Positions 34,731 to 43,451 of a stretch of DNA of 64,000 bases are shown one piece after another. Under the pieces are notes generated by a model, which ran no database searches, was not told the origin of the DNA, and saw only the letters and a program-made list of their open reading frames with translations. Source of the stretch: Flavobacteriaceae bacterium PS02337. GTDB lineage: Bacteria; Bacteroidota; Bacteroidia; Flavobacteriales; Flavobacteriaceae. The stretch spans positions 1 to 64,000 of the forward strand of contig JASCOE010000013.1 in assembly GCA_029959285.1 (NCBI GenBank), in the 5' to 3' direction. Each line of letters starts with the position of its first letter. Positions within the stretch are counted from its first letter, which is position 1. The position numbers and the translations under genes are program-made.

Positions 34731-35834
34731 ATGATCACATTTTTAATCTTACTACTTTTAATAGTTTTTGCAGTTTACAGATTTCTTCAGCATCCAAAAT
34801 TTGGAAAAGCGCCTTCTGGCGAAAGACAGATTTTAATTGAGAAATCACCTCAATATAAAAATGGAAAATTCGAAAATCAAAGTTTTACGCCCGATCTTGC
34901 AGAAGGCGCAAGTATGGCTGGAGTTTTACTTGAATTTTTCTTTAAAAAAGTAGATAGAAAAATACCAACCGATTTAATTCCTTCGATTAAAACCAATTTA
35001 AAAGAGCTTTCTCTCGACCAAGATGTTTTGGTTTGGTTTGGGCATTCTTCTTATTTTATTCAATTAGAAGGAAAGCGTTTTTTAATTGATCCCGTTTTCA
35101 GCGGTAACGCCTCTCCTATCCCTGGCACAACAAAATCGTTTAAAGGTTCTGATATTTATACGGTTGAAGATCTTCCAGAAATTGATTATTTGTTGATTAC
35201 ACACGATCATTACGATCATTTGGATTATGATACTATTTTAAAATTAAAACCAAAAACCAAGAAAATAATTACGGCGCTTGGCGTTGGCTCGCATTTTGAA
35301 TTCTGGGGATTTCCAACTGAAAAAATTATCGAAAAAGATTGGTTTAGCACGATTGAATTAGATGAAAATCTGACGATTCATACAACGCCTTCAAGACATT
35401 TTTCGGGCAGAAGTTTTAAAAGATGCAACACACTTTGGACTTCTTTTGTTTTAGAAACTAAAGATTTTAAAATGTATTTGGGCGGTGACAGCGGTTACGA
35501 TTCTCATTTTGCTGAAATTGGAGAAAAATACGGTCCGTTTGATGTGGCTTTGATTGATAATGGACAGTACAACAAAAATTGGAAATACATTCACAATATG
35601 CCTGAAGATGTGATAAAAGCGATGAAAGATTTAAAAGCAAAAAGAGTTTTTCCAGTTCATTCTTCTAAATTTGCTTTAGCATTGCACGCTTGGGATGAAC
35701 CTTTAATTAAAGTTACAGAATTAAATAGTTTGTCTGAAAGCCCAATTCCGTTAATTACTCCGATGATTGGTGAAGTTGTCGAATTGAAGAATGATAAACA
35801 GGAATTTAAACAATGGTGGCGTAATATTCGTTAA
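34731..35834 (+). CDS. MBL-fold metallohydrolase (UlaG/NAPE-PLD-like)
   Basis: 367 residues with an N-terminal membrane anchor (about 1-18). The metal-binding signature is H158-D-H160-Y-D162-H163 (HDHYDHLD); further ligands are likely in the TPSRHFSGRSF and LGGDSGYD segments. The WFGHSSYFIQLEGKRFLIDPVF strand region is typical of the NAPE-PLD-like branch, which includes phosphodiesterases acting on lipids. The exact substrate is unknown. It starts one base after the DUF1801 stop codon, indicating translational coupling. Confidence 0.9.
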   Translation: MITFLILLLLIVFAVYRFLQHPKFGKAPSGERQILIEKSPQYKNGKFENQSFTPDLAEGASMAGVLLEFFFKKVDRKIPTDLIPSIKTNLKELSLDQDVLVWFGHSSYFIQLEGKRFLIDPVFSGNASPIPGTTKSFKGSDIYTVEDLPEIDYLLITHDHYDHLDYDTILKLKPKTKKIITALGVGSHFEFWGFPTEKIIEKDWFSTIELDENLTIHTTPSRHFSGRSFKRCNTLWTSFVLETKDFKMYLGGDSGYDSHFAEIGEKYGPFDVALIDNGQYNKNWKYIHNMPEDVIKAMKDLKAKRVFPVHSSKFALALHAWDEPLIKVTELNSLSESPIPLITPMIGEVVELKNDKQEFKQWWRNIR

Positions 35835-35948
35835 TGGTTAATGGTTAATTGTAATGTCATCCTGAGCGATCCCGAGGCTTCGGGAGAAGGGCGCTCTAAT
35901 TGAAACCTGAAACTTGAAACCTGAAACTTGAAACTCAAAACTCAAAAA
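35831..35948 (+). repeat. Composite repeat leader before the lactonase gene
   Basis: This gap strings together four repeat types: GTTAATG units (35830-35850), TGTCATCCTGAG (35855-35866, also in the inverted repeat at 58564), the 16-mer TCCCGAGGCTTCGGGA (35870-35885, also at 28956), and two exact copies of TGAAACCTGAAACT (35901-35914, 35915-35928) running into CAAAACTCAAAA before the ATG. Confidence 0.85.
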
Positions 35949-37073
35949 ATGAAACAAAAAATATACTATTTTGCAATTACATTTATACTAACATTAAATC
36001 TGTTTGCGCAAAATACCTACGTCTTTTTGGGTTCTTATAATCGAGATAAAACGGCAGAAGCGATTCAGGTTTATCAATTGGATACTTTGAGTGGAAAATT
36101 GACCAAATTTACTTCGGTTAAAAACATTGTGAATCCGTCTTATTTAACGGTTTCGCCAAACGGAAAATATGTTTACGCTTGTACAGATACGAAAACGCCA
36201 AATGCTGGAAGTATTAGCAGTTTTGAATTTAATCCAATTTCAAAAACGCTGACTTTTTTAAACAGTCAAAGAAGCTGTGGCGAAAATCCGGTTTATGTTT
36301 CCGTTCACAAAAGCGGAAAATGGATTGCAAATGCCAATTATACAGAAGGTAGCGTTTCTGTTTTTCCGATTTTAGAAAATGGTAAAATCGATTCGATTGC
36401 GCAGAATTTTCAATATATGGACGGAAGCTCGCACAAAGAAAGACAAACCAGATCGCACGTGCATTCGGCAGTATTTTCTCCTGATTTTGATTATTTATTT
36501 TTACCCGATTTAGGCGCAGATAAAATTCGGAGTTATGCATTTAATGAAAATCAGAAAAAGCCTTTAGTTGAAACTAAAAATCCATTCACAAAAACAGATT
36601 TAGAAGCTGGACCGAGGCATTTTACTTTTCACCCAAATCAAAAATTTGGCTATTGTATTGAAGAAATGGCGGGACAAATAAGTGTTTATAAGTATGAAAA
36701 TGGCGTTTTAAATAAAATACAGCGAATTGCAACGCATTCTGATAAAATAATAGACGGTTTTGAAAGTTCTGACATTCATATTTCTCCAGACGGAAAATTC
36801 CTTTACGCCACAAACCGCGGAAAAGAAAACAATATTGCCATTTTTAGTATTGATGAAAAAGGATTTTTGAAAAGCATTGGTTATCAATCTACTTTTGGCA
36901 AACATCCACGTGTTTTTGCAATTGATGAAAGCGGTAAATTTTTAGTTGCTTCGAATGTTCAAACTGGAAATGTGATTGTTTTTAAAAGAGATTCAAAAAC
37001 TGGATTACTGAAGAAAACTGGAAAAGAAATCAAAATGGAAAACGTTTCTTGCGTTCAGATTAAACAGATTTAA
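35949..37073 (+). CDS. Lactonase-family beta-propeller protein, exported
   Basis: 374 residues from the ATG at 35949; an upstream TTG at 35928 is inside the tandem repeats and is rejected. The signal peptide is about 1-19 (LNLFAQ). The mature protein is a seven-bladed propeller of the 6-phosphogluconolactonase (Pgl) type with repeats such as NPSYLTVSPNGKYVYA, GPRHFTFHPNQKFGY and SSDIHISPDGKFLYATNRG. An exported location argues against a pentose-phosphate role, and many homologues act on other substrates. Confidence 0.88.
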   Translation: MKQKIYYFAITFILTLNLFAQNTYVFLGSYNRDKTAEAIQVYQLDTLSGKLTKFTSVKNIVNPSYLTVSPNGKYVYACTDTKTPNAGSISSFEFNPISKTLTFLNSQRSCGENPVYVSVHKSGKWIANANYTEGSVSVFPILENGKIDSIAQNFQYMDGSSHKERQTRSHVHSAVFSPDFDYLFLPDLGADKIRSYAFNENQKKPLVETKNPFTKTDLEAGPRHFTFHPNQKFGYCIEEMAGQISVYKYENGVLNKIQRIATHSDKIIDGFESSDIHISPDGKFLYATNRGKENNIAIFSIDEKGFLKSIGYQSTFGKHPRVFAIDESGKFLVASNVQTGNVIVFKRDSKTGLLKKTGKEIKMENVSCVQIKQI

Positions 37074-37118
37074 TTGTTTTATCTACAGCAAAAACTTAAC
37101 CTTTAAAAAACTAAAAAA

Positions 37119-37646
37119 ATGACAACATCAAACTTCAATTTACAACCTGATATTTTAGAAGATGAAATCACGAAATTAATTCCTTTGGAAGAAAAACATT
37201 TTGAAGAATTGTTTAAAGCAGCTTCCGATCCTTTAATTTGGGAACAACATCCTTCAAAAGACAGATCTGAAAGAGAAGGCTTCAAAACTTTTTTTGAAGC
37301 AGCAATAAACTCAAAAGGCGCATTTTTAATTTTAGACAAACAAACCAACGAACTAATCGGAACAACTCGTTTTTACGACTACAAACCAGAAGAATCGAGT
37401 GTTGCAATTGGATATACTTTTCTAACACGAAAATTTTGGGGCGGTCCATATAATAAATCTTGCAAAAAGCTATTAATCGATTATGCTTTTCAGCATGTAA
37501 ATTCGGTACTCTTTCATGTAGGAGGAGAAAATTTCCGTTCGCAAAAAGCGGTTCTAAAACTTGGAGCAGAAAAAGCAAGAGATATGATTCTTACTGTAAA
37601 TGGTGTAGATATGCCTTATTTTGAATATGAATTGAAGAAAAAATAA
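37119..37646 (+). CDS. GNAT-family N-acetyltransferase (RimJ/RimL-like)
   Basis: 175 residues. Family segments are the N-terminal LIPLEEKHFEELFKAASDP, the middle TNELIGTTRFYDYKPEESSVAIGYTFL, and the acetyl-CoA-binding region (NSVLFHVGGENFRSQKAVLKLG). It fits the RimJ/RimL branch, which modifies protein N-termini or small amines; the substrate is unknown. It is transcribed alone and is followed by a long inverted repeat. Confidence 0.9.
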   Translation: MTTSNFNLQPDILEDEITKLIPLEEKHFEELFKAASDPLIWEQHPSKDRSEREGFKTFFEAAINSKGAFLILDKQTNELIGTTRFYDYKPEESSVAIGYTFLTRKFWGGPYNKSCKKLLIDYAFQHVNSVLFHVGGENFRSQKAVLKLGAEKARDMILTVNGVDMPYFEYELKKK

Positions 37647-37652
37647 TTAAAA

Positions 37653-37715
37653 ATTATGAGTTATAAGCTATGAGTTTACTTGAAAATTCACAACTCATAG
37701 CTTATAACTCATAAT
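37653..37715. repeat. 24-bp perfect inverted repeat
   Basis: Arms 37653-37676 and 37692-37715 (core GAGTTATAAGCTATGAG) are exact complements around a 15-base loop. It sits between the GNAT and LOG genes and can act as a terminator or RNA stabiliser for the GNAT transcript; no T-run follows. The arms themselves are degenerate tandem repeats of a TATGAGTT unit. Confidence 0.92.
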
Positions 37716-37732
37716 TCACAACTAATTTAAAT

Positions 37733-38314
37733 ATGAAAAGAATAACAGTTTTCTGTGCCTCAAGTTTTGGTACTGAAAAAATTTACGAAGAACAAGCCAT
37801 TTTAGTTGGAAAAACTTTGGCAGGACAAAATATAGAATTGGTTTATGGCGGTGCAAATGTTGGTTTAATGGGCGCTGTTGCAGACGGAACTTTGAATGCT
37901 GGCGGAAAAGTTATTGGCGTTCTTCCTAACTTTTTAAGATCGAAAGAAATTGCGCATCAAGGTTTAACCGAATTAATTTTGGTTGAAAGTATGCATGAAA
38001 GAAAAACCAAAATGAACGATTTGTGCGATGGCGTAATTGCGCTTCCAGGAGGTTTCGGAACTCTCGAAGAACTTTTTGAAATGCTGACTTGGGCACAATT
38101 GGGACTTCATAAAAAACCGATTGCTATTTTAAATATAAATGGTTTTTACGATTCGCTAATAACATTACTAGAAACCATGACCGAAAAAGGCTTATTAAAA
38201 GAAGTCAATCAAAAAATGCTTTTGGTGAGTGATAATATTGATGATTTATTACATCAGATGAAAAATTATACGCCACCAACTGTTGGTAAATGGATTGATA
38301 AAAAAGAATCATAA
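37733..38314 (+). CDS. LOG-family nucleotide 5'-monophosphate nucleosidase
   Basis: 193-residue Rossmann-like protein. The family signature PGGFGTLEE is at 105-113 and the partner motif MHERK at 87-91. These phosphoribohydrolases release the base from nucleoside 5'-monophosphates and, in plants and some bacteria, activate cytokinins. The length agrees with the TIGR00730 family. There is no signal peptide. It stands between an inverted repeat and an unrelated beta-barrel gene. Confidence 0.93.
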   Translation: MKRITVFCASSFGTEKIYEEQAILVGKTLAGQNIELVYGGANVGLMGAVADGTLNAGGKVIGVLPNFLRSKEIAHQGLTELILVESMHERKTKMNDLCDGVIALPGGFGTLEELFEMLTWAQLGLHKKPIAILNINGFYDSLITLLETMTEKGLLKEVNQKMLLVSDNIDDLLHQMKNYTPPTVGKWIDKKES

Positions 38315-38375
38315 TTCGATTAAATAACAGACAAAATCCCTTTGTATTCATCTTTAAAACAACTCATTTTAATAC

Positions 38376-39056
38376 ATGAAAAAAATTACTTTTTTACTAT
38401 TTACTTTTTTATTAATTATTTCTAAAATAACTGCTCAAGATTCAAAAATTAAATTCGGAATACAAGGAGGTTTAAATTACTCTAGCTTTAGAGGTTACGA
38501 TTCTTTTGTAGACGATAATCCAGGTTTTGCCTATGTATTTGGAGTTTCTTTACAACATCAGATACAAGATAATTTATCTATAAAAGTAGATTTGAATTAT
38601 GAGAGAAAAACTCAAAATTCTAAAGGTGTTGTCGAAATATTGAACCCAAATGTCCCAACAGAACCAATGGAAGGTACTTATAGATTTAAAACCACATCAT
38701 ATTTAAACTATATCGTACTTCCGATTATGCTGAAATTTAGTTTTTCTAGCGATAAAAGTTTTTATATAAATGGTGGACCATATTTGGGATATTTATTAAA
38801 ATCAGGAATTAAATCAAAATCTAATATTCCCGGCGTAATTAATGCTGATGATGAAGATACAGACCGCAAAAAGTCATTGGATTTCGGACTTTCAGCAGGA
38901 ATTGGAAAAGAATTCAAATTAGATGCAAATCATCAGATTTATATAGAATTAAGGGACAATTTAGGACTTGAAAACATTTCTAAAACTGAAGTAATAAACA
39001 ATGGCACTATCAAAACTAATTCTGTGAATTTATTGGTTGGGTTTACATTTAATTAA
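38376..39056 (+). CDS. PorT-like outer-membrane beta-barrel protein
   Basis: 226 residues with a signal peptide (about 1-20, ITAQ). The mature part begins KFGIQGGLNYSSFRG, the usual first strand of the PorT/outer-membrane protein beta-barrel family. Later strands are FYINGGPYLGYLL and LDFGLSAGIGKEF, and it ends in LLVGFTFN. A structural rather than enzymatic role is probable. It is not the T9SS PorT itself, as far as can be judged. Confidence 0.85.
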   Translation: MKKITFLLFTFLLIISKITAQDSKIKFGIQGGLNYSSFRGYDSFVDDNPGFAYVFGVSLQHQIQDNLSIKVDLNYERKTQNSKGVVEILNPNVPTEPMEGTYRFKTTSYLNYIVLPIMLKFSFSSDKSFYINGGPYLGYLLKSGIKSKSNIPGVINADDEDTDRKKSLDFGLSAGIGKEFKLDANHQIYIELRDNLGLENISKTEVINNGTIKTNSVNLLVGFTFN

Positions 39057-39174
39057 ATTTTGGCACTTTTACTGCAACTATTTCATAAATTAGAGGTCGC
39101 AGAAAAAATTGAAATTTTGAGGTAAAAAGCATCTTGCATTTTACTTCTAATTTCTAACATATAACCTCTAAACC

Positions 39175-39642
39175 ATGAAAACAGAAAACAACAAATTTGC
39201 AAAAGCCGAAATGCTGATTCGAAAACCTGTTTCAGAAGTTTTTCAGGCTTTTATTGATCCGAAAATCACGAGTAAATTTTGGTTTACAAAGGGATCTGGA
39301 AAATTAGAAGAAAACCAAACAACTGAATGGACTTGGGAAATGTATGGTTTTTCGCTTTCGGTAAAAACACTCGTTTTACAGGAAAACAAAAAGATTGTTA
39401 TTGAATGGGGAAATCCTGACGAAATTACTTTAGTAGAATGGGTTTTTAATCCGTTAAACGAACATGAGACATTTGTGAGCATTACAAACTCTGGTTTTCA
39501 TGGCGATACTGACAAAATAATAGATCAGGTTCGTAATTCTACTGAAGGATTTACTTTAGTTTTAGCTGGCGCCAAAGCTTATCTAGAACATAATTTACAA
39601 CTGAATTTGGTTTTAGATCGATTTCCGAAAGGATTAGCTTAA
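39175..39642 (+). CDS. SRPBCC (AHSA1-type) domain protein
   Basis: 155-residue cytosolic protein of the Bet v1-like fold. The N-terminus FAKAEMLIRKPVSEVFQAF is followed by SKFWFTKGSGKL and the central WTWEMYGFSLSVKTLV strand pair, typical of AHSA1-like proteins. The C-terminal helix region is EGFTLVLAGAKAYLEHNLQ. Ligand and partner are unknown. The DUF1801 gene follows across a 150-base gap with a repeat. Confidence 0.87.
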   Translation: MKTENNKFAKAEMLIRKPVSEVFQAFIDPKITSKFWFTKGSGKLEENQTTEWTWEMYGFSLSVKTLVLQENKKIVIEWGNPDEITLVEWVFNPLNEHETFVSITNSGFHGDTDKIIDQVRNSTEGFTLVLAGAKAYLEHNLQLNLVLDRFPKGLA

Positions 39643-39653
39643 TCTTTATTTTA

Positions 39654-39739
39654 ACCGCAAAGCACGCAAAGATTTACGCAAAGTACGCGAAGCTTTGTAT
39701 TGATATAGCTTTGCGAAAAACCTTAGCGTGCTTTGCGGT
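39654..39739. repeat. Inverted repeat of GCAAAG words
   Basis: Arms ACCGCAAAGCACGC (39654-39667) and GCGTGCTTTGCGGT (39726-39739) are exact complements. The interior holds further GCAAAG and GCTTTG units that pair partially. It is followed by a TGAAACTTGAAAC stretch up to the next gene. Confidence 0.88.
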
Positions 39740-39793
39740 AAATCTAGCCTCAAAGAAAAGCAACCTGAAACTTGAAACAAAAAACTAAAACTT

Positions 39794-40162
39794 ATGGAAG
39801 TTAAAAAACCAGAAAATATCGACGAATATATTGGCGGATTTCCAAATGATGTTCAGGAAATTTTAGAGAAAGTGAGAATGACGATTCAGAAAGCGGCGCC
39901 AGATGCTAAAGAGAAAATCAGTTATTCGATGCCGGCTTTTGAGCAAAACGGAATTGTTGTTTATTTTGCTGCTTTTAAAAATCATATCGGACTTTATGCG
40001 CTTCCAAGCGGACATGAAACTTTTAGAGAAGAACTTTCTAAATATAAATCTGGAAAAGGTTCTGTACAATTTCCATTGAAAGAAAAAATGCCTTATGATT
40101 TAATCACAAAAATTGTAAAATTTAGAGTGAAAGAAAATTTGGAAAAAGTAAAAAAGAAATAA
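39794..40162 (+). CDS. DUF1801/YdhG-like protein
   Basis: 122 residues with the YdhG-type layout: an N-terminal YIGGFPNDVQEILEKVRMTIQKAAPDA, then EKISYSMPAFEQNGIVVYFAAFKNHIGLYALP, and a C-terminal helix FRVKENLEKVKKK. These are the clearest family hallmarks of the three DUF1801 proteins here. Some homologues have been called iron chaperones (frataxin-like). The 2H phosphoesterase gene starts 5 bases later, so the two form an operon. Confidence 0.9.
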   Translation: MEVKKPENIDEYIGGFPNDVQEILEKVRMTIQKAAPDAKEKISYSMPAFEQNGIVVYFAAFKNHIGLYALPSGHETFREELSKYKSGKGSVQFPLKEKMPYDLITKIVKFRVKENLEKVKKK

Positions 40163-40167
40163 TTAAA

Positions 40168-40851
40168 ATGAATCTAAACGAACACTATAATCAACTTTAC
40201 AAAACTTCTGCTGAAGCAATTGCAGCAGGAAAATATTCGATAGATTTAGAACTAAAAAACGAATCTGATTCTCGTTTCGGAATCACATTGCTTATTCGTC
40301 CAAACGATGAAATTAAAGCTAATATTCAGCATTTTATTCATGAATTAAAAAAAGCAGAACCTGACCAATATTTTTATCCCGATTCAGATATTCATATCAC
40401 AGTTTTGTCGATTATTTCTTGTTCTGAAGACTTTACTTTAAATCAGATTTCACCAAAAGAATATATTGAAACTATTTGCAGAAGTTTGGTTGAAGTTGAT
40501 AAAATCAACATTCATTTTAAAGGCATAACTGCTTCGCCATCAGCTTTTATGATTCAGGGATTTCCAAGTGATGAAACTTTAAATAATTTACGAAACAGAC
40601 TTCGTGAAAATTTTAAAAATTCAGGATTACAACAAAGCATGGATACCCGTTATTCTATATTTGCAGCACATTCTACTGTTATGCGTTTTCAGGAAAAACT
40701 TCACGACCCAAAGAAATTAATTCAAATTGCAGAAAAATTCCGTGATTATGATTTTGGAAAGTTTGATGTCAAAAATATAGAATTAGTATATAATGACTGG
40801 TATCAGCGTAAAACTAATACGAAAGTTTTAGGCGATTTTGGTTTGAGATGA
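40168..40851 (+). CDS. 2H phosphoesterase (2'-5' RNA ligase-like) protein
   Basis: 227 residues with the two H-x-T/S motifs of the 2H superfamily: H76-I-T-V (HITVLSI) and H168-S-T-V (HSTVMRF). The two lobes are similar in length, as in the LigT/CPDase fold. Members hydrolyse 2',3'-cyclic phosphates or act on 2'-5' RNA; the substrate is unknown. It is convergent with the minus-strand block, with a 22-base gap. Confidence 0.83.
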   Translation: MNLNEHYNQLYKTSAEAIAAGKYSIDLELKNESDSRFGITLLIRPNDEIKANIQHFIHELKKAEPDQYFYPDSDIHITVLSIISCSEDFTLNQISPKEYIETICRSLVEVDKINIHFKGITASPSAFMIQGFPSDETLNNLRNRLRENFKNSGLQQSMDTRYSIFAAHSTVMRFQEKLHDPKKLIQIAEKFRDYDFGKFDVKNIELVYNDWYQRKTNTKVLGDFGLR

Positions 40852-40873
40852 TTATTTTTTTGCCACGAATTCA

Positions 40874-42022
40874 TTAATCATAAAGATCATTCTTTATTCT
40901 AAATTCATTTAAGAATACATTTTCTTTTAAAAAATTAAAGCCCAAATCTAAGGTTACTTCTTTGTTGTCTTTTAATTTAAAAGTATAGAATCTCCCATCA
41001 GATACAGCCGTTTTTTTCATATCATTTACCCAATACTCAATTTTATATTTTGGAACATAATTTTCAGAAACCTGTTTACTATTTAAGAGTAATTTTTTCA
41101 AATAAAAACCTTCCGATTTAGCTAAATAAAAAATAGTATTACCCTCCAAAAAAACAATCTGATCTACGTCCATAAGATGCTCTTTATCAGCAATTCTACT
41201 AAGTTTAACTTGATCATGTAAAAATCTTAAAGGAATGTAAGCCCATTGAAATTCTGTTGGTGCTTCTTCGCCATAATCCTCTATAGTTTTTATAATTTTA
41301 TTGTTTTTTATGAATGTTACTGTAATTGTTTCGTCATCCGTATGTCCAGCGATATATTCATTTTTCAAGTTGAACCAATTAGCTTTCTGAAAATTCTTTT
41401 CAATTTTAAAATATTCTTCCTTTGATGTAAAAGCTTTAAAATATCCTTTTTCATTACTATAGTAACTACCTCTATAAAAAACAGTACCGTTATTATCAAT
41501 TTCTATATCGCTTACGGGACAGCGCCCATAACAACCCGACGAAGAAACAATTATCTTATCAAATGATCTGTCTGTATTTTTTTCATTATTGCTTTTTATA
41601 AATTTAGAAATATCTTCACCATTTCCTAATACCATTGTATCCTTTTTTAAGCTTAAAATCTTATAACTAGACCAACTTTTATCTGATTCACTATATAAAC
41701 TCAAACTGTCATTTGTAATTTTATATTTTGAAGTTGTTCCCAAATAAATTCTTTGAGATTTATTTTTTGCTTTATCAAAGACTTCAGAAAAAAAACCTAA
41801 TTTATAGTCATATATTCCATTTTCTCTAAATTGGTAGCCTAAGAGAGAATTTCTCAAAGGTGGTGGCGGTGGAGGCAATAAAGAATCATTCGGGTCATAT
41901 TTAGGGATTTCTCTTAAATATTTCCAATCCCCAAGTATTAACAATTCGTAATCTTTATCAGATTTCTGAGTACACGAAATTATTGTTAAAAGCAGTCCTA
42001 AAACGATTATAAAATTTTTCAT
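40874..42022 (-). CDS. DUF6438 lipoprotein
   Basis: 382 residues from the ATG at 42022; the frame opens upstream at 42091 inside the VOC gene and that start is rejected. A lipobox (LLTIISC, Cys17) marks a lipoprotein. Pro-rich LLPPPPPPLR lies at about 50-60. The DUF6438 domain (about 155-265) is seen as SSSGCYGRCPVSDIEIDNNG with a conserved Cys pair. The N-terminal part resembles a lipocalin-like sensor strand set (DWKYLRE...). The function is unknown. The VOC gene ends 14 bases upstream, so they share a transcript. Confidence 0.75.
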   Translation of the reverse strand: MKNFIIVLGLLLTIISCTQKSDKDYELLILGDWKYLREIPKYDPNDSLLPPPPPPLRNSLLGYQFRENGIYDYKLGFFSEVFDKAKNKSQRIYLGTTSKYKITNDSLSLYSESDKSWSSYKILSLKKDTMVLGNGEDISKFIKSNNEKNTDRSFDKIIVSSSGCYGRCPVSDIEIDNNGTVFYRGSYYSNEKGYFKAFTSKEEYFKIEKNFQKANWFNLKNEYIAGHTDDETITVTFIKNNKIIKTIEDYGEEAPTEFQWAYIPLRFLHDQVKLSRIADKEHLMDVDQIVFLEGNTIFYLAKSEGFYLKKLLLNSKQVSENYVPKYKIEYWVNDMKKTAVSDGRFYTFKLKDNKEVTLDLGFNFLKENVFLNEFRIKNDLYD

Positions 42023-42036
42023 TATAGTTGTCCTTG

Positions 42037-42399
42037 TTAAGAGAACTTTCCAAAATGCCATAAAATTCCAGATGGATCGTGCAGAAAACATTCACTTCCC
42101 CAATCTAAATATTGTATCGGAGATAATTTCGCTCCCTCATATTTTTCTGGAAGATTTAGATTTGAAAGTTGACTATAATATTCTTCAACATTCTCAACTT
42201 CAACAAAAATCATGGTATTGTCAATCCAATCTTTTACGTACGCATCTTGTAGATAAAAGGCAATTTCATCAGATTTAAAAACAGACATTTTTGCATCTAA
42301 AATAGTTTCTTCAAAACCTAAATCGTTGTAGAAACTTCTTGAAACTTCGAAATTTTTTGAACCAATAAATGGTCGAATTGATTTTATGCTCTTTTCCAT
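42037..42399 (-). CDS. VOC-family (glyoxalase/bleomycin-resistance fold) protein
   Basis: 120 residues forming one betaalphabetabetabeta unit pair. N-terminal IRPFIGSKNFEVSRSFYNDLGF and the C-terminal ECFLHDPSGILWHFGKF are family signatures. Small single-domain VOC proteins may be enzymes or binding proteins; the substrate is unknown. It heads the DUF6438 lipoprotein transcript and follows the 42418 gene by 18 bases. Confidence 0.88.
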   Translation of the reverse strand: MEKSIKSIRPFIGSKNFEVSRSFYNDLGFEETILDAKMSVFKSDEIAFYLQDAYVKDWIDNTMIFVEVENVEEYYSQLSNLNLPEKYEGAKLSPIQYLDWGSECFLHDPSGILWHFGKFS

Positions 42400-42417
42400 T
42401 TTAGTTTAGTTTTCAAT

Positions 42418-42984
42418 TTAAAAATCTATGTTATCCAATTGACAAAACCAATTGGGTTGACAATCTGTAATGACACAACCGCCTCGCTTAGAAATGACTT
42501 TTTCCTCTTCTGCTTTAGAAATTATTTTACCATTTCTATCCGTCAGATTTCCATTCTTATCTCTAAATTCAATTTTCGCAATTAATCCATAAACAATCGG
42601 AATTACTTGATCATTTTTTTTACAAACAGGACAAAAATTGCCTTTGTTTTTATCATAAGGGCAAACTGATGAATAAGGAATTTCAACATTTCTAATCTCA
42701 TTTTCCTTTAAAAAAAATCGATAATAAGTATTTATTGGAAATGTTCTAGGCGAAATGAATAATTTCAAAGTATCTGTTCCTAATCTATTAAAAGCAAAAC
42801 TTAAATTGTGATCTATTTTTACACTGTCAATTCTATTTTTTGTTTTGAGTATAACAAAAGTATTCTCAGAAACATTTTTATAATTTTCTTTATCCTTTAA
42901 AATTAATCTCCCAGTTAACTTTCCACTTTGAGCAAAACTGGCTAACGAAATTAAAAGAAAACATAGGAGTATTTTTATTTTCAT
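42418..42984 (-). CDS. Exported protein of unknown function
   Basis: 188 residues with a signal peptide (about 1-18, ASFAQ). Two Cys clusters (CPYDKNKGNFCPVCKKND near 110-127 and CVITDCQPNWFC near 171-182) could bind a metal or form disulphides; the first reads CPxD...FCPVCKK like a zinc-ribbon half. The rest is a predicted beta-rich domain. I do not recognise the family. It is in a run of small minus-strand secreted proteins. Confidence 0.65.
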   Translation of the reverse strand: MKIKILLCFLLISLASFAQSGKLTGRLILKDKENYKNVSENTFVILKTKNRIDSVKIDHNLSFAFNRLGTDTLKLFISPRTFPINTYYRFFLKENEIRNVEIPYSSVCPYDKNKGNFCPVCKKNDQVIPIVYGLIAKIEFRDKNGNLTDRNGKIISKAEEEKVISKRGGCVITDCQPNWFCQLDNIDF

Positions 42985-42994
42985 ACCTAATGAA

Positions 42995-43441
42995 TTACAA
43001 ATTTATATCATTATAATAAATTAAAAACCATTTGTTGTTTATCAATTTAAATTGCCTTTCTACTTCAAAACCACTATCTGGAATCCAAAATCTTTCTGTG
43101 ATTAAAGAATCTGTTTTTACCAAAGAATGTTCATATTCTCCAATTTCAGTTTTTTCGGATACAGGAATTGTTAGAAATTCCCAATTCTTTTTTATCCAAT
43201 TGTATCGCTCGAAACCATGAACGTGTTTGCCTTCAATTGGAAAATCAACTCTAGAAACTTGAAAAATAGAATCTGAATGGAATTTTTTATTGAATTCTTC
43301 GAAGTTTTCTGCTACTTCAATTTTAGATTTTACAACTTTATTTTCTGTATGAGAATTTAGATTCGTTTTTTCATTATTCTGTTTACAAGAAAAAAATGCA
43401 AAAACAACTAAAATTATAATAATCTGTTTACCAAATTTCAT
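42995..43441 (-). CDS. Small lipoprotein, hypothetical
   Basis: 148 residues from the ATG at 43441 (a TTG at 43462 lies within the upstream gene's end and is rejected). A lipobox VFAFFSCKQ gives Cys19. A DUF4348-like layout is possible: NFEEFNKKFHSDSIFQVSRVDFPIEG and the closing WFLIYYNDINL fit secreted proteins that end in Trp-Phe-Leu-x-Tyr. The family is not certain. The downstream gene begins 10 bases after its stop codon. Confidence 0.65.
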   Translation of the reverse strand: MKFGKQIIIILVVFAFFSCKQNNEKTNLNSHTENKVVKSKIEVAENFEEFNKKFHSDSIFQVSRVDFPIEGKHVHGFERYNWIKKNWEFLTIPVSEKTEIGEYEHSLVKTDSLITERFWIPDSGFEVERQFKLINNKWFLIYYNDINL

Positions 43442-43451
43442 GCTTATTAAA

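Noticed and set aside
42023-42091. Earlier start for the DUF6438 lipoprotein
   Set aside because: It would place 23 residues before a clear lipoprotein signal peptide and overlap the VOC gene.
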